Source: an uncultured Oscillospiraceae bacterium (GTDB taxonomy: Bacteria > Bacillota > Clostridia > Oscillospirales > Oscillospiraceae). From it: 64,000 nucleotides of DNA. Positions within the stretch are counted from its first letter, which is position 1. Every line of letters begins with the position of its first letter. Positions 40,719-50,801 of this stretch are shown here, piece after piece. Where the stretch lies: assembly GCA_947629955.1 (NCBI GenBank), contig CANRFT010000002.1, positions 1-64,000 on the forward strand. Reading direction: 5' to 3'. A program made the position numbers and the translations under genes. The notes below the pieces were generated by a model. The model did no database searches. It saw only the letters and a program-made list of their open reading frames with translations, and was not told the DNA's origin.

Positions 40719-40746
40719 AGTATATCACCTTTCCGCCGTTTTGCAA
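40719..40746 (-). promoter_or_regulatory. asnS promoter
   Basis: TTGCAA (40741-40746), 16-bp spacer, TATACT (40719-40724) on the minus strand, 35 bp before the ATG. Confidence 0.6.
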
Positions 40747-40890
40747 GGGAAAGGCGCGAAATTCTCGCCGCCTGAGCGGGTTTGCGTTTTTCCCCGCGGA
40801 AACGCCGCGCGGGCAGCCGTCATGAACGGATCCCTTTGGGAAGAAACGAAATATGCGGGAAAATCCTGCGGGGAAATGGCGCCCCTGGCC

Positions 40891-40919
40891 TTGATTTCCA
40901 GAAGATGCTGTGCTATACT
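40891..40919 (+). promoter_or_regulatory. Promoter of the SLH surface-protein gene
   Basis: TTGATT (40891-40896), 17-bp spacer, extended TGC-TATACT (40911-40919). The 80-nt leader contains GGGGCTTT and AAAAGCCCT arms before AAGGAGG. The rest of 40,750-40,890 shows no gene. Confidence 0.7.
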
Positions 40920-40998
40920 GTAAAGTCATAAAGGGGCTTTCAAAATGTGTACTTTATCAAAAGCCCTCGCTGTTTGAGACAAGGAGGAAGCAAAAGAC

Positions 40999-42975
40999 AT
41001 GAAACTGAAAACGCGATTCCTGTCAGCGGTCCTGGCCACAGCGCTGGCCGTGGGCCTGCTGACGACCGGCGTCTCTGCCGCCGTATTCAACCGAATCAGG
41101 ACCTACACCCCGGGGCAGTTCACCGACGTGGCGACGAACGCCTGGTACGCCAGTTCGATCAAGGACGCCTATGAGCTGGGCCTGATGAGCGGTACCGGCG
41201 ATACCACCTTCTCCCCCAGCGGAATATTCACCGTGGCTGAGTCCCTCGCCCTCGCCGCCCGGATGCACAATATCTACCACGGCGGCAACGGGACCCTTCC
41301 CAACACCTCTCCGGACTGGCGGCAGAACGCGATCAACTACTGCCTCAGCAACGGCATCATCCGGGAGGGCCAGTTCGACAGCTATGTCCGCAGCGCCACC
41401 CGGGCCGAGATGGCCGGTATCGTGGCCGCCGCCCTGCCCGACAGCGAGTGGAACGCCATCAACTCCGTGAAGGAACTGCCCGACGTGTCGACCTCCACCG
41501 AAAGCAGCGCGGCCATCTTCAAGCTGTATAACGCCGGCGTCTTCACCGGCAGCGACGTTTACGGCATGTTCCAGCCCTACGCCTCTATCACCCGCTCTGA
41601 GGTGGCCGCCATCGCCGCCCGGTGCGCCGACCCCGCGCTGCGCAAGACCCTGCACCTGCTCCCCCTGAGCCAGCGGCAGGCCCCGGAGATCATCGACGCG
41701 AGCCACAAGATGTCCAACGGCCTCATGCTTTTCCAGGACAGCGGCACGAAGCGGTACGGCTACATTGACGGCTCCGGCACCGTGAGGATCTCCGCCAAGT
41801 ATGCGGAGGCCAAGGACTTCTCCTATGGCTACGCCCCGGTGTTAGACAACAGCACCAGAAAGTGGGGGCTGATCGACACCAGCGGTGATGGGCTGAAGGT
41901 TCCCGCCTCCTATTTGAGCATGACTCATATTGGCTACGGCGTATTCACGGCCCAGGACAGCAACGGCTACGCCATCGTGGTCAACGGCGCCCTCCAGACG
42001 AAGTCCGTTTACCCCGAGGTCAAGACCAACGGTGTTTACATTTTCGCCCGGTGTAAGACCTCCAACTCCTATGCCTACGACATCTACGATATGACCGGGA
42101 GCAAGCTGGGCCACTTTGACGGCGAAATCAGCTGGAAGACCGGCTCCCCTCTGCTGGCGGTGAAGTCGGGCAACAAGTGGGCCCTGGCCGTGGGCAAGAG
42201 AGCCGTTACCGACTACCTGTACGACTCCATCGAGCTGTATGAGAACGCCACGCTGGCCCTGCTGAAGAACGGCTCTATGAGGGGCCTTGCCGGGGAGAAC
42301 GGCATCGTCAAAGGCTGCGATCTCGGCGATCGCACCACTTATTATGATATCAACGGCGGCTATGCCCTCACCTGGGATGACGCCACCGGGATGAATTTGG
42401 TGGTGGACGCCACCGGCTGGACCTCCGAGCCCTTTGAAAACGTGCTCAACTGGGGCAGCGCCAAGGTCGAGGACAACAGCGACAAGGGCGTGGTCTTCGC
42501 CTACGGCTACGGGATGGTAGTCATCGACAAAACAACCGGAAAGGTCTACACCCCTGTGGAGATGCACCACAACAACGATAAGCCGAAATACGCCCTGATG
42601 GAGGACGGCACGTGCTATCTGGGCGACGGCACCCGCTGCACCGAGTTCACCCTGTGCGGCAACAACGCCTGCGCCACTTACTGCGTCAACGGCAAGTACG
42701 GCCTGGTCCGCAAGGACGAGCAGTTCGACACCCAGGTCGTGGTGCAGCCCGTCTGCAACACCCCGGAAGAGGCCCAAAACGCCTACGGCTACTACAAGAT
42801 CGACAAGGAGAACGGCAAGCCGGTGGTGACCTACGGCAATGAGGCCAGCGGGTTCAGCGCCGACCAGGGCATCCACTACTACAAGAACAACATCTATTAC
42901 GATCAGATCAAAGCGGTGGGCGAGGACTACTACGCCTGTCTGTACAATACCACCTGGTATCTGGTCCACGCCTGA
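40999..42975 (+). CDS. Secreted SLH-domain protein with WG-type repeats
   Basis: 658 residues. Signal peptide (LSAVLATALAVGLLTTGVSA, cleavage about residue 27). Three SLH motifs at about 35-95 (FTDVATNAWYASSIKDAYEL), 100-150 and 160-215 (ITRSEVAAIAARCAD) for attachment to pyruvylated secondary wall polymer. The rest (220-658) is built from repeats such as KRYGYIDGSGTVRISAKYAE and KWGLIDTSGD, the beta WG/KWG repeat class. A cell-surface protein of unknown binding partner. Strong own promoter and terminator point to high expression. Confidence 0.85.
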   Translation: MKLKTRFLSAVLATALAVGLLTTGVSAAVFNRIRTYTPGQFTDVATNAWYASSIKDAYELGLMSGTGDTTFSPSGIFTVAESLALAARMHNIYHGGNGTLPNTSPDWRQNAINYCLSNGIIREGQFDSYVRSATRAEMAGIVAAALPDSEWNAINSVKELPDVSTSTESSAAIFKLYNAGVFTGSDVYGMFQPYASITRSEVAAIAARCADPALRKTLHLLPLSQRQAPEIIDASHKMSNGLMLFQDSGTKRYGYIDGSGTVRISAKYAEAKDFSYGYAPVLDNSTRKWGLIDTSGDGLKVPASYLSMTHIGYGVFTAQDSNGYAIVVNGALQTKSVYPEVKTNGVYIFARCKTSNSYAYDIYDMTGSKLGHFDGEISWKTGSPLLAVKSGNKWALAVGKRAVTDYLYDSIELYENATLALLKNGSMRGLAGENGIVKGCDLGDRTTYYDINGGYALTWDDATGMNLVVDATGWTSEPFENVLNWGSAKVEDNSDKGVVFAYGYGMVVIDKTTGKVYTPVEMHHNNDKPKYALMEDGTCYLGDGTRCTEFTLCGNNACATYCVNGKYGLVRKDEQFDTQVVVQPVCNTPEEAQNAYGYYKIDKENGKPVVTYGNEASGFSADQGIHYYKNNIYYDQIKAVGEDYYACLYNTTWYLVHA

Positions 42976-43004
42976 TCTCTGATTCCGACAGCAGCTAATC
43001 AAAC

Positions 43005-43042
43005 AAAAACCCGGTTTGCCCATGCGGGCAAACCGGGTTTTT
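43005..43042. terminator. Strong terminator after the SLH gene
   Basis: AAAAACCCGGTTTGCCC, loop ATGC, GGGCAAACCGGGTTTTT: perfect 17-bp stem with A and T tails, so active in both directions. 43,045-43,164 shows nothing further. Confidence 0.92.
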
Positions 43043-43164
43043 GCTGTTAAAACAGGGCAGCCGGTACCAGGAACAGCCACGGCGGCCCGATGCCATCGGC
43101 CAGGAAGCCGCCCAGCCACACCCGCCGCCGGGCCGTTTTCATCACCCGCCCCGGTCCGGGACCT

Positions 43165-43644
43165 TCAGCGTCCGCGGCCCAGATACAGGCCCAGGCCCAG
43201 GGCGGCGGGCAGCAGGGCGCAGGAGACGGTGAGCCCCAATCCTCCGGCGGCCAGACGGTCCGGCCAGACGGGGCTCAGCAGGGCCGCCAGCGCCCCGCCG
43301 CAGAGCCGCTGGGGGAGCAGAAAGAGATACGCGTTTCGGAGCAAAGCGGTCCCGGCGGCCCACAGCGGCAGGACGATCACCGTCCCCGCCTGCCCCGGCC
43401 GGACCTCCCGCGGGGCCAGATACCCCGCCCCCAGCCAGAACAGCAGGACCAGGGCCCCGGCGGCCATCCAGCCCCATATCCCGGGGCCCTCCAGATGGAC
43501 GCCGCTGAAGGCGGCCAGGTCCAGCCCCAACAGCGCCAGGGACCCCAGCCCAAAGAGGAACGCGGCCAGGAACTGGACCAGAACCAGCCAGACCAGCAGC
43601 AGGGCGGACGAACGGACCTCAGCGCGCGTGGGTTTCGTGTCCAT
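43165..43644 (-). CDS. Integral membrane protein of unknown function
   Basis: 159 residues with four hydrophobic segments (ALLLVWLVLVQFLAAFLFGL, IWGWMAAGALVLLFWLGAGY, TVIVLPLWAAGTALLRNAYL, LGLTVSCALLPAALGLGLYL). No motif recognised. Last gene of the leftward LytTR-linked operon, overlapping the 66-residue gene by 26 bp. Confidence 0.7.
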   Translation of the reverse strand: MDTKPTRAEVRSSALLLVWLVLVQFLAAFLFGLGSLALLGLDLAAFSGVHLEGPGIWGWMAAGALVLLFWLGAGYLAPREVRPGQAGTVIVLPLWAAGTALLRNAYLFLLPQRLCGGALAALLSPVWPDRLAAGGLGLTVSCALLPAALGLGLYLGRGR

Positions 43645-43819
43645 AAAGTCTTCCTTTCCCGGTCAGAGAATACATAGCGGCACAGCCGGACAGCTCCGCC
43701 GCGCCTTTCAGGATGCCCCGCCCCACGGGTGGGGCGACGCGGGCTACCAGCAGATAGCCCGCTCCATAGGCCAGCGCGCCGCACAGCGCCCCCAAGGGCA
43801 GAAGGACAGCCCGCCTCAT
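43619..43819 (-). CDS. Small membrane protein
   Basis: 66 residues, one or two membrane helices (VLLPLGALCGALAYGAGYLL). Starts at an ATGA overlap with the larger membrane gene and overlaps the following one, so clearly co-translated. No family recognised. Confidence 0.6.
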   Translation of the reverse strand: MRRAVLLPLGALCGALAYGAGYLLVARVAPPVGRGILKGAAELSGCAAMYSLTGKGRLYGHETHAR

Positions 43820-44676
43820 GCCGCCGCCTCCTTTTTGCGCCCGCGCTGATGGAGCAGCCCGCCGCACAGGTTGCCGGCCAGGGCGGCGGCCAGCACCACG
43901 GTGGCGCAGACCAGGAACGGGACAGTGGGATCCCGGTACCGGTCCACAAAGTACAGCCCGAACAGGCTCAGCAGATAGAACCCGCCGCAGGCCAGAGGAT
44001 ACAGCGGGCAGAATCCGTGCCGCCTGCCCAGGGAGATGCCGGGGACGCAGGCCGCGATGGCCGTCAGCGGGGTGATGATGGTGATCATGCCGCGGGTGGG
44101 GTCGTCCATCCCGTAGAACAGGGTGACCGACAGCGCCGCCGGCACGGCCAGGCACAGCAGGGCGGCGAAGCCTATATGGGGCAGGGACTCCCGCCACCGC
44201 AGGGGGGAGGGGGCCGGGGCCAGCCCCAGCTTCTCCCGGATGGCATCCAACTCGCCGCACCAGGCGATCCACCGGCCCAGCCAGATCATCACATACAACA
44301 GCACCAGCAGGAGCAGCTCCACCAGCCACATGGCCGCGTCCAGCGCCCAGCCGGTGAGCAGCACCAGGGCGGAGGACACCGCCGCCATATAGAGGAAGTG
44401 GAGCGCCGAGCGGAGAGCCAGCTGCTCCCCCTCGTCGGCGAAGGGCAGGGTGGCCACGCCGAGGCCCGCGCCAAACAGGAAGTACAGCCCGAACTGGAGC
44501 ACCGCCGCCAGCGGCAGACCCATCCGCTCCGCCATTTGGGGGCTCACCGCCACGATCTCCCACGCGCCCTGGAACCGGGCGCCGTTGAACAGCCCGCCCA
44601 GCAGGAACAGCCCCGCCATGCCGCACAGTCCGCCGGCGAGGATGCGGACCAGCCATGCCCTTTTCATCTCATTCAT
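43816..44676 (-). CDS. Polytopic membrane protein paired with a LytTR regulator (DUF3021-like N-terminus)
   Basis: 286 residues, about eight membrane helices. The first 130 residues (LVRILAGGLCGMAGLFLLGG, then QFGLYFLFGAGLGVATLPF) resemble the DUF3021 membrane proteins that are regularly encoded beside stand-alone LytTR regulators, here 15 bp upstream. Such pairs are thought to sense envelope conditions. Remainder unknown. Identification tentative. Confidence 0.6.
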   Translation of the reverse strand: MNEMKRAWLVRILAGGLCGMAGLFLLGGLFNGARFQGAWEIVAVSPQMAERMGLPLAAVLQFGLYFLFGAGLGVATLPFADEGEQLALRSALHFLYMAAVSSALVLLTGWALDAAMWLVELLLLVLLYVMIWLGRWIAWCGELDAIREKLGLAPAPSPLRWRESLPHIGFAALLCLAVPAALSVTLFYGMDDPTRGMITIITPLTAIAACVPGISLGRRHGFCPLYPLACGGFYLLSLFGLYFVDRYRDPTVPFLVCATVVLAAALAGNLCGGLLHQRGRKKEAAA

Positions 44677-44691
44677 ACGCTCCGCCTCCTC

Positions 44692-45138
44692 TCACAGCCC
44701 TACGGCCTCTTTGATCTTCTTCACATACCGCCTTGAGGCGAAGGCCACCGCCGCGCCTCCCGCCAGGGTCATGCGGATGGTGCCCGTCAGGGACAGGTCC
44801 AGGGCGGTCACCCGGTCCAGGTTCACGATCTCCGAGTTGGACACCCGCACGAACCGGGTCCCGGCGAACTCCTCCTCCAGCTCGTAGAGCCGCTGGCGGA
44901 CGGCGAACGTCCCCTTCTCCGTCTGGCAGGATACCCCCTTGCCGTCAGCGTAGAAGCGGAGGATGTCCCCCAGGGGGATCAGCACCGCCTCGTTCTCCCG
45001 GAAGGCGGTGAAGGGGGCGGAGGTCTCCTCTCTGCGGAGCCGTTCGGCCAGGGCCAGCACCTCCGGCGTGGCGGCGGGGGCGCGGATGATCACATGGGGC
45101 CGGCTCAGATCCGGGTCGATCTTTACTTCTACTTTCAC
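44692..45138 (-). CDS. LytTR DNA-binding regulator
   Basis: 148 residues. C-terminal LytTR domain (about 45-145) with ILRFYADGKGVSCQT, the RLYELEEEF segment and FVRVSNSEIVNLDRV, as in AgrA/LytR-type binding domains. No receiver domain, so not phosphorylated; typically controlled by the linked membrane protein. Own promoter upstream suggests autoregulation of the operon. Confidence 0.87.
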   Translation of the reverse strand: MKVEVKIDPDLSRPHVIIRAPAATPEVLALAERLRREETSAPFTAFRENEAVLIPLGDILRFYADGKGVSCQTEKGTFAVRQRLYELEEEFAGTRFVRVSNSEIVNLDRVTALDLSLTGTIRMTLAGGAAVAFASRRYVKKIKEAVGL

Positions 45139-45170
45139 GGCGCCGGCCCCCTTTCGCTTTGTTCAGATCC

Positions 45171-45199
45171 AGTATAGCCAATCCGCGGGAAAATGTCCA
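45171..45199 (-). promoter_or_regulatory. Promoter of the LytTR operon
   Basis: TGGACA (45194-45199), 17-bp spacer, TATACT (45171-45176) on the minus strand. Confidence 0.65.
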
Positions 45200-45301
45200 G
45201 CGATTCGGGACAGACGGTCGTTTTGGGCGGACAGGTGGTCGGCCAGGCCGCTTTTGCCGACCGGCGGGCGCGTGAGCGGGGATTGCCGGCTCTGCTGGAA
45301 G

Positions 45302-45337
45302 AACAAAAGAGCGGCACAGCCAGGCTGTACCGCTCTT
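45302..45337 (-). terminator. Terminator of the P-type-ATPase-like gene
   Basis: AAGAGCGGTACAG and CTGTGCCGCTCTT pair (45307-45337) and run leftwards into TTGTTC. 45,200-45,300 shows no credible gene. Confidence 0.7.
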
Positions 45338-45371
45338 CGGCGGGGCGACGGCGGACGGACCGCCGACAGCG

Positions 45372-47516
45372 TCAGTATCGGTCCGCCCAGTTGGCGATGA
45401 CCAGCTCGGGCACCAGCCAGGCGGCCATGAAGACGAGAAAATTCACCGTGGTCAGCGAGGCAAAGGCGCCGATGGCCGTCAGGTAGAAGGTGACGACCAG
45501 CCCCATCACGGCCCCAATGATCGCGAAGAGGAACCCCCAGCGGGCGGCCAGCCGCAGCCGGCGGCCCCCCAGCACCGCGTCACAGTAGGCGGACAGCCCC
45601 TCCCGGGCCAGCACCGCCACGGCAATGGGGTCGTGGTCCTGGTCCTTGTCGGACAGCTCCATGCGCCGCTCCACGCCGGGGAACTCCAGCTTGTCCACCG
45701 GCAGCCTGAACTTCTGCTCCAGCATGAGGGGGACGATGATCGGGTCCCGGGTGGCCAGCACCGGGGACACGTTCTCCCGGATGAGGGCGGACAGGCTGGG
45801 GCTCACCGCCGGGTTGAGGGAGTACCGCAGGGGGAAGAGCCCCGCCAGCTCCCCGTCGATGGCGCAGTAGACCGCGTTGCGGACGTTGTGGCCCGGCTTC
45901 AGCGCCACGTCCATCATGCGCATGAAATCGGCGTTGCCCACCAGCACCTCCTGGTTGCGGATGATACCGGATACGCCGCCCTCATGGGCCACAAGGCCGG
46001 ATACCTCCCGGTAGATGGCCCCCTGAGCCCGGAGCAGGTCGTGGAAGGGACGGGTGAGACCGCAGTCCAGCGCCCGCAGCAGGGTGGCGGTATAGGCCAC
46101 CACCTTCTCGGTGGCCGCCCCGCCGAACACGTTCACCTGGCTCACCGACACCGAGCCGGTGGGGAACAGGTCGCCGTCGGTCATGATGATCCCCGCGGGG
46201 CCGCAGCGGAGCACCCCCGGCCACCCCGCCAGGGCGGCACCCAGCTTGTCCAGCCGGTCGGCCAGCCTGCGGTAGGGCAGCCCGTACACCAGCAGGGCGG
46301 ACCAGGCCGCGGCGGCAGTGAAGCAGCAGGAGGCCGCCCAGGGGAACCGCCCCGGCGTCCCCCGGCCGAAGGAGGCCAGCAGGGCGCACAGCAGAGCCCC
46401 CAGCATCAGCAGAGGGGCGGCGACGCGGTAGGCCCTGTCCGGCCCGGCCTCCGCCAGGAGCTGGCTGCCGAAGCCGGTGGGGAAGTCGGACCGCTTGGCG
46501 TAGGCGGGCTTGGAGTTCCACTTGTTCTCGTCCAGGGTCACCACATAGGGGGTATGGGCCTGGGCGGCCGCCTTGGCGGAGACGCGGCCCGCCGCCTGCC
46601 GGGCGTGGATGCCCCATAAAGCGCACACCAGCCCGATGGCGGTGACGGCGGCGCAGGGGAGGCAGCCCGCCCGGTCCTCCAGCCGGCCGGCGGTGAGCCC
46701 GTCGATGAGGGTGAACAGCCAGGCCAGCGCGGCGAGCATCTCCGGACAGGGTTTCATGATCATCGCCCCGCGGATGGCGTTGGCGGAGACCTCGAAGCAC
46801 AGGGCCCCCTCCACGGCCAGCAGGATGGTCAGAATGAGAGAGCGGAGCTGGAGGGCGGGCAGCGCCCCGCCGGAGATGCTGTCGGCCCAATCCGCCCAGC
46901 GGAGGAAGGGCAGCTCCAGCGATACCAGCAGGATGATGACGGCCAGCGCCCCCCCGATGAGGACCCGCCGCCCCTGGCTCACCAGGCCCTTCCGCCAGCG
47001 GGCGGCCAGTTCGGAGGGGGCCACGTCAGGCGGCAGCTCCTCCGGCTTGGGGCCGCGCTTTTCCACTCGGCGGGGGCCGTCCCCGGCCGGCTCCTCCTCC
47101 ACATCCACACCGGGCATGTATCTCTCCGCCTTTTTGTCCTCCTCGCTGGGCTCCGCCTCGTCGTACATGTGGTCGGCGAAGTGCTCCGCCCGCCGCATGA
47201 GGGCGGACAGCCGCGCCCCGATGGTCCGCCGGATGCCCTGGGGGACGATCTCCGGCATGGGCTCCGGCTCCTCCTGCCTGGGGGGCGTCTGGATGGGCGT
47301 GGGCGGCTGTGGGAGGCCGCTCTCCTCCGGCTCGGGGGCCTCCTCCTCAGCGGGAGGCAGCCCGTCCGGACCGGGCAGATCAATCTCCTTTTTGGGCCTG
47401 GGCCTGGCGGCGGCCTGCTCGGGAAATTCCACCACCTTGGGCTTTTTGCATGAGCCGTACTCCGCCAGGATCTCGTCCACCGAGTAATCGGGGGCCTTTT
47501 CCTTGTCGTCAGCCAT
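45372..47516 (-). CDS. Membrane protein resembling a catalytically dead P-type ATPase
   Basis: 714 residues. 1-175: acidic, Pro-rich cytosolic tail. 185-420: about six membrane helices. 430-640: cytosolic part whose order follows P- and N-domains of P-type ATPases: GIIMTDGDLFPTGSVSVSQV stands where DKTGTLT would be, GIIRNQEVLVGNADFMRMM resembles the N-domain G-x-VxVGN loop, and SPVLATRDPIIVPLMLEQKF occupies the TGD region. The phosphorylated Asp-Lys-Thr-Gly-Thr motif is not intact, so ion pumping is unlikely. Two more helices close the chain. Homology judged by eye. Downstream of rlmB and probably co-transcribed. Confidence 0.6.
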   Translation of the reverse strand: MADDKEKAPDYSVDEILAEYGSCKKPKVVEFPEQAAARPRPKKEIDLPGPDGLPPAEEEAPEPEESGLPQPPTPIQTPPRQEEPEPMPEIVPQGIRRTIGARLSALMRRAEHFADHMYDEAEPSEEDKKAERYMPGVDVEEEPAGDGPRRVEKRGPKPEELPPDVAPSELAARWRKGLVSQGRRVLIGGALAVIILLVSLELPFLRWADWADSISGGALPALQLRSLILTILLAVEGALCFEVSANAIRGAMIMKPCPEMLAALAWLFTLIDGLTAGRLEDRAGCLPCAAVTAIGLVCALWGIHARQAAGRVSAKAAAQAHTPYVVTLDENKWNSKPAYAKRSDFPTGFGSQLLAEAGPDRAYRVAAPLLMLGALLCALLASFGRGTPGRFPWAASCCFTAAAAWSALLVYGLPYRRLADRLDKLGAALAGWPGVLRCGPAGIIMTDGDLFPTGSVSVSQVNVFGGAATEKVVAYTATLLRALDCGLTRPFHDLLRAQGAIYREVSGLVAHEGGVSGIIRNQEVLVGNADFMRMMDVALKPGHNVRNAVYCAIDGELAGLFPLRYSLNPAVSPSLSALIRENVSPVLATRDPIIVPLMLEQKFRLPVDKLEFPGVERRMELSDKDQDHDPIAVAVLAREGLSAYCDAVLGGRRLRLAARWGFLFAIIGAVMGLVVTFYLTAIGAFASLTTVNFLVFMAAWLVPELVIANWADRY

Positions 47517-47535
47517 GGGAAGCCTCCCTTTCCGC

Positions 47536-48309
47536 TCAGCTCCGCTGACGCACCGCCTCGTACAGCACGATGGCGGCCGCCGCCGAGGCGTTCAGTGAAT
47601 TGATCTTCCCCTTCATGGGGATGGACACCAGAAAATCGCACTGTTCCCGGATGAGCCGGCTCATACCGTCCCCCTCGCTGCCGATGACTACGGCGGCGGG
47701 GCCCTTCAGATCGGCCTCATAGAGGGAGACGTTCCCGTCGGCGGCGGTGCCGAACACCCACAGTCCCCGCGCCTTCAGATCCTTCAGGCAGGCGGTCAGG
47801 TTGGCCACCCGCGCCACCGGCAGATAGCTCACTGCCCCGGCGGAGGTCTTGGCCACGATGGCGGTCAGCCCCGCGGAGCGCCGCTTGGGGATGATGACCC
47901 CGTGGGCCCCGGCGCACTCGGCGGTGCGGATCACGGCCCCTAAGTTGTGGGGGTCGCTGAGCTCATCGCACACCATGATGAGGGGGGGTTCCCCCTTCGC
48001 CTCGGCGGCGGCCAGGATGTCCTCCACCGGCACGTACTCCCGCACGGCGGCCACGGCGACCACCCCCTGGTGGGACTTGGTGCGGCTCATACCGTCCAGC
48101 TTGCGCCGGTCGCACTCTGTGACCACGATGCCCTTGCCGCGGGCGGTGGAGGCGATGTGGCCCAGGGCGGCGTCGGTCTCTCCCCGGGCGATGTAGATCT
48201 TGTCGATGGCCGTCCCGGCCCGCAGGGCCTCGATGACGGCATTGCGCCCCTCGATGAGGCCGTCGGCCTCCGCCTCCTGGGGGCGGGCGGGGCGTTTTTC
48301 GTCTCGCAT
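47536..48309 (-). CDS. rlmB: TrmH-family RNA 2'-O-ribose methyltransferase, RlmB-like
   Basis: 257 residues from ATG 48309 (AAGGAG upstream); the frame runs further 5' without support. N-terminal substrate-binding domain (DGLIEGRNAVIEALRAG), then the SPOUT knot: LSDPHNLGAVIRTAECAG, VVIGSEGDGMSRLI and SIPMKGKINSLNASAAAAIV. Methylates a 23S rRNA guanosine 2'-OH (G2251 in E. coli) by family. Confidence 0.88.
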   Translation of the reverse strand: MRDEKRPARPQEAEADGLIEGRNAVIEALRAGTAIDKIYIARGETDAALGHIASTARGKGIVVTECDRRKLDGMSRTKSHQGVVAVAAVREYVPVEDILAAAEAKGEPPLIMVCDELSDPHNLGAVIRTAECAGAHGVIIPKRRSAGLTAIVAKTSAGAVSYLPVARVANLTACLKDLKARGLWVFGTAADGNVSLYEADLKGPAAVVIGSEGDGMSRLIREQCDFLVSIPMKGKINSLNASAAAAIVLYEAVRQRS

Positions 48310-48462
48310 GGGGAAAACTCCTTCCCGGTTTTGGACGCGCCCTGGGCGCATCGCTTGTGTATACACAGACAGTCTACCACAAAATATCGCCGCTGGAAAG
48401 AGAAAAAACCGCGCCCGGCCGATTTTGTCATAGAAAATTCACACCCCGTCCATGAACATTTC

Positions 48463-48491
48463 TTGTTTTTATGAAAAAGGTGTGTTATACT
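48463..48491 (+). promoter_or_regulatory. ftsH promoter
   Basis: TTGTTT (48463-48468), 17-bp spacer, extended TGT-TATACT (48483-48491). Leader of about 80 nt before AAAGGAGG. Confidence 0.7.
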
Positions 48492-48576
48492 ACGCATGCT
48501 GGCGGGGTGCGCCCGCCGGCTTTCTGACGATCCCATCCCTCGGGGGACGACCCCGTGTGAAAGGAGGCATTTCTCC

Positions 48577-50796
48577 ATGCCCAATCTCAACGGACCGGGC
48601 GGTAACAATAACAACCGCAACAACCGGGGCGGCGATAACGACCGCAAGCGCTCCCCGTGGAGCTTTCTCTCCATCGTGCTGTGGGCCCTGCTGCTGGTGA
48701 TGCTGCTCAATACCTGCAGCAACAGCCTGCTCCAGAACGGCAACGTCCAGGAGGTGTCCATCGACGACTTCTGCACCTGGGTGGAGGCGCACTATGTGAA
48801 CGAGGTGGAGCTCCAGAGCACCGCCTATTACTTCACCCTCTATGAGGACGCCCCGCCCCTCCAGGACTTTCTGGACCAGGGCGGCGGCTACGGCGGCGGC
48901 TTCGGCCTGTTCGGCGGCGGCCTGATGGGCGGCAGCGGGGAGATCAGCTTTGTGGTGCCCGCCTTCTCCAACCCCGATCTGGTGGGCTGGCTCCGTGAAA
49001 ACGGCGCCCACCCGGACGCGGAGCTGGTCACCGCGGAGCAGCAGATGCTCTCCGCCCTGGTGAGCTATGTGCTGCCCCTGGTGGTCATGGTGGTGGCCAT
49101 GATCTTCGTGTACCGCTACATCTTCTCCAAGATGGGCAGCGGCGGCGGCATCGGCGGCATCGGCGGCGTGGGCAAGGCCAACGCCAAGGTGTATGTGGAG
49201 AAAAAGACCGGCGTCACCTTTAGAGATGTGGCCGGCCAGGACGAGGCCAAGGAGTCCCTGGAGGAGATCATCGACTTCCTCCACAGCCCCGGCAAGTACA
49301 CCGAGATCGGCGCCCGCCTGCCCAAAGGCGCGCTGCTGGTGGGCCCTCCGGGCACCGGCAAGACGCTGCTGGCCAGGGCTGTGGCCGGCGAGGCCAACGT
49401 GCCCTTCTTCTCCATCAGCGGCTCCGACTTCGTGGAGATGTTCGTGGGCGTGGGCGCCTCCCGGGTCCGCGACCTGTTCAAGGAGGCCAGCAAGATGGCC
49501 CCCTGCATCATCTTCATCGACGAGATCGACACCATCGGCAAGTCCCGTGACAACCGCATGGGCGGCAACGACGAGCGGGAGCAGACCCTGAACCAGCTGC
49601 TGGCCGAGCTGGACGGCTTCGACCCCAGCAAGGGCGTCATCGTCCTGGGGGCCACCAACCGGCCCGAGGTGCTGGACAAGGCCCTGCTGCGGCCCGGCCG
49701 GTTCGACCGGCGCATCACCATCGACCGGCCCAACCTGGCGGGCCGTCTGGCCACCCTCCAGGTCCATACCCGGAAGATCCGCCTGGCGGAGGACGTGGAC
49801 CTGAAGCGGATCGCCCAGACCACCGCCGGCTGCGTGGGCGCGGACCTGGCCAATCTGGTGAACGAGGCCGCTCTGCGGGCCGTCCGGCACGGCCGCAAGG
49901 CGGTGAACCAGCAGGATCTGCTGGCCTCCTTCGAGTTCGTCATCGCCGGCAGCGAGAAGAAGGGCTCCGTCCTCACCGAGATTGAGAAGCGGATGATCGC
50001 CTATCACGAGGTGGGCCACGCCCTGGTGTCCTACAAGCAGAAGAACGCCGAGCCGGTGCAGAAGATCACCATCGTCCCCCACACCCAGGGCGCTCTGGGC
50101 TACACCCTCCATCTGCCCGAGGAAGAGAAGTTCCTCATGACCCAGGAGGACCTGCTGGCCGAGATCCGCACCCTGCTGGCCGGCCGCGCCGCCGAGGAGG
50201 TGGTGTTCGGCTCCAAGTCCTCCGGCGCCGCCAACGACATCGAGCGGGCCACCGACATCGCCCGGAAGATGGTCACCATGTTCGGCATGAGCGACAAGTA
50301 CGGCATGATGGGGCTGGCCACGGTGCAGAGCCAGTATCTGGACGGCCAGATGGGCCTCACCTGCGCCCAGGAGACCGCCGCCGGCATCGACAACGAGGTC
50401 CGCGCCATCATTGACCGGTGCCACGACGACGCGGTGCGCACCCTCCAGGAGAACCGGGATATGCTGGACAAGATCGCCGCCTATCTGCTGGAGAAGGAGA
50501 CCATCACCGGCGGCGAGATGGTGGCCATCATCGAGGGCCGGGACCCCGCCCTGGTGGAGGACGCCTACGCCTCCACCCACGCCCGGCCCAAGTTGCCCGG
50601 GGACATCGAGCCCCCGGCCCGGAACATCCACATCGTCAGCGAGCCCGTCCCCATGCCGCCCCCGGCGGATGGCGGGGAGAGCACGCCCGGAGAGGACGTC
50701 CCCAAGCCGGAGGGCGACGCTTCCGCGACGCCTCCCGCGCCCCCTGCAGAGGACCCCAACGATCCCTCCACCTGGACGGGCGACAAGACAGAATAA
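48577..50796 (+). CDS. ftsH: ATP-dependent zinc metalloprotease FtsH
   Basis: 739 residues. Asn/Arg-rich cytosolic N-terminus, membrane helix at about 28-48, outside domain of 115 residues with a [14 protein letters not shown] insert, second helix at about 165-185, then AAA domain: Walker A GPPGTGKT, Walker [32 protein letters not shown]; metalloprotease motif HEVGH (family HExxH) with the third ligand in the downstream acidic segment. Degrades membrane and regulatory proteins. The 80-residue C-terminal Pro-rich tail is longer than usual. Confidence 0.95.
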   Translation: MPNLNGPGGNNNNRNNRGGDNDRKRSPWSFLSIVLWALLLVMLLNTCSNSLLQNGNVQEVSIDDFCTWVEAHYVNEVELQSTAYYFTLYEDAPPLQDFLDQGGGYGGGFGLFGGGLMGGSGEISFVVPAFSNPDLVGWLRENGAHPDAELVTAEQQMLSALVSYVLPLVVMVVAMIFVYRYIFSKMGSGGGIGGIGGVGKANAKVYVEKKTGVTFRDVAGQDEAKESLEEIIDFLHSPGKYTEIGARLPKGALLVGPPGTGKTLLARAVAGEANVPFFSISGSDFVEMFVGVGASRVRDLFKEASKMAPCIIFIDEIDTIGKSRDNRMGGNDEREQTLNQLLAELDGFDPSKGVIVLGATNRPEVLDKALLRPGRFDRRITIDRPNLAGRLATLQVHTRKIRLAEDVDLKRIAQTTAGCVGADLANLVNEAALRAVRHGRKAVNQQDLLASFEFVIAGSEKKGSVLTEIEKRMIAYHEVGHALVSYKQKNAEPVQKITIVPHTQGALGYTLHLPEEEKFLMTQEDLLAEIRTLLAGRAAEEVVFGSKSSGAANDIERATDIARKMVTMFGMSDKYGMMGLATVQSQYLDGQMGLTCAQETAAGIDNEVRAIIDRCHDDAVRTLQENRDMLDKIAAYLLEKETITGGEMVAIIEGRDPALVEDAYASTHARPKLPGDIEPPARNIHIVSEPVPMPPPADGGESTPGEDVPKPEGDASATPPAPPAEDPNDPSTWTGDKTE

Positions 50797-50801
50797 GCCA
50801 A

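Noticed and set aside
45193..45486. 97-codon plus-strand frame between LytTR and the ATPase-like gene
   Set aside because: Runs through the terminator and into the opposite gene; no RBS.
48490..50631. 713-codon open frame antisense to ftsH
   Set aside because: Arises from GC-rich third positions of ftsH; no motifs and no RBS.
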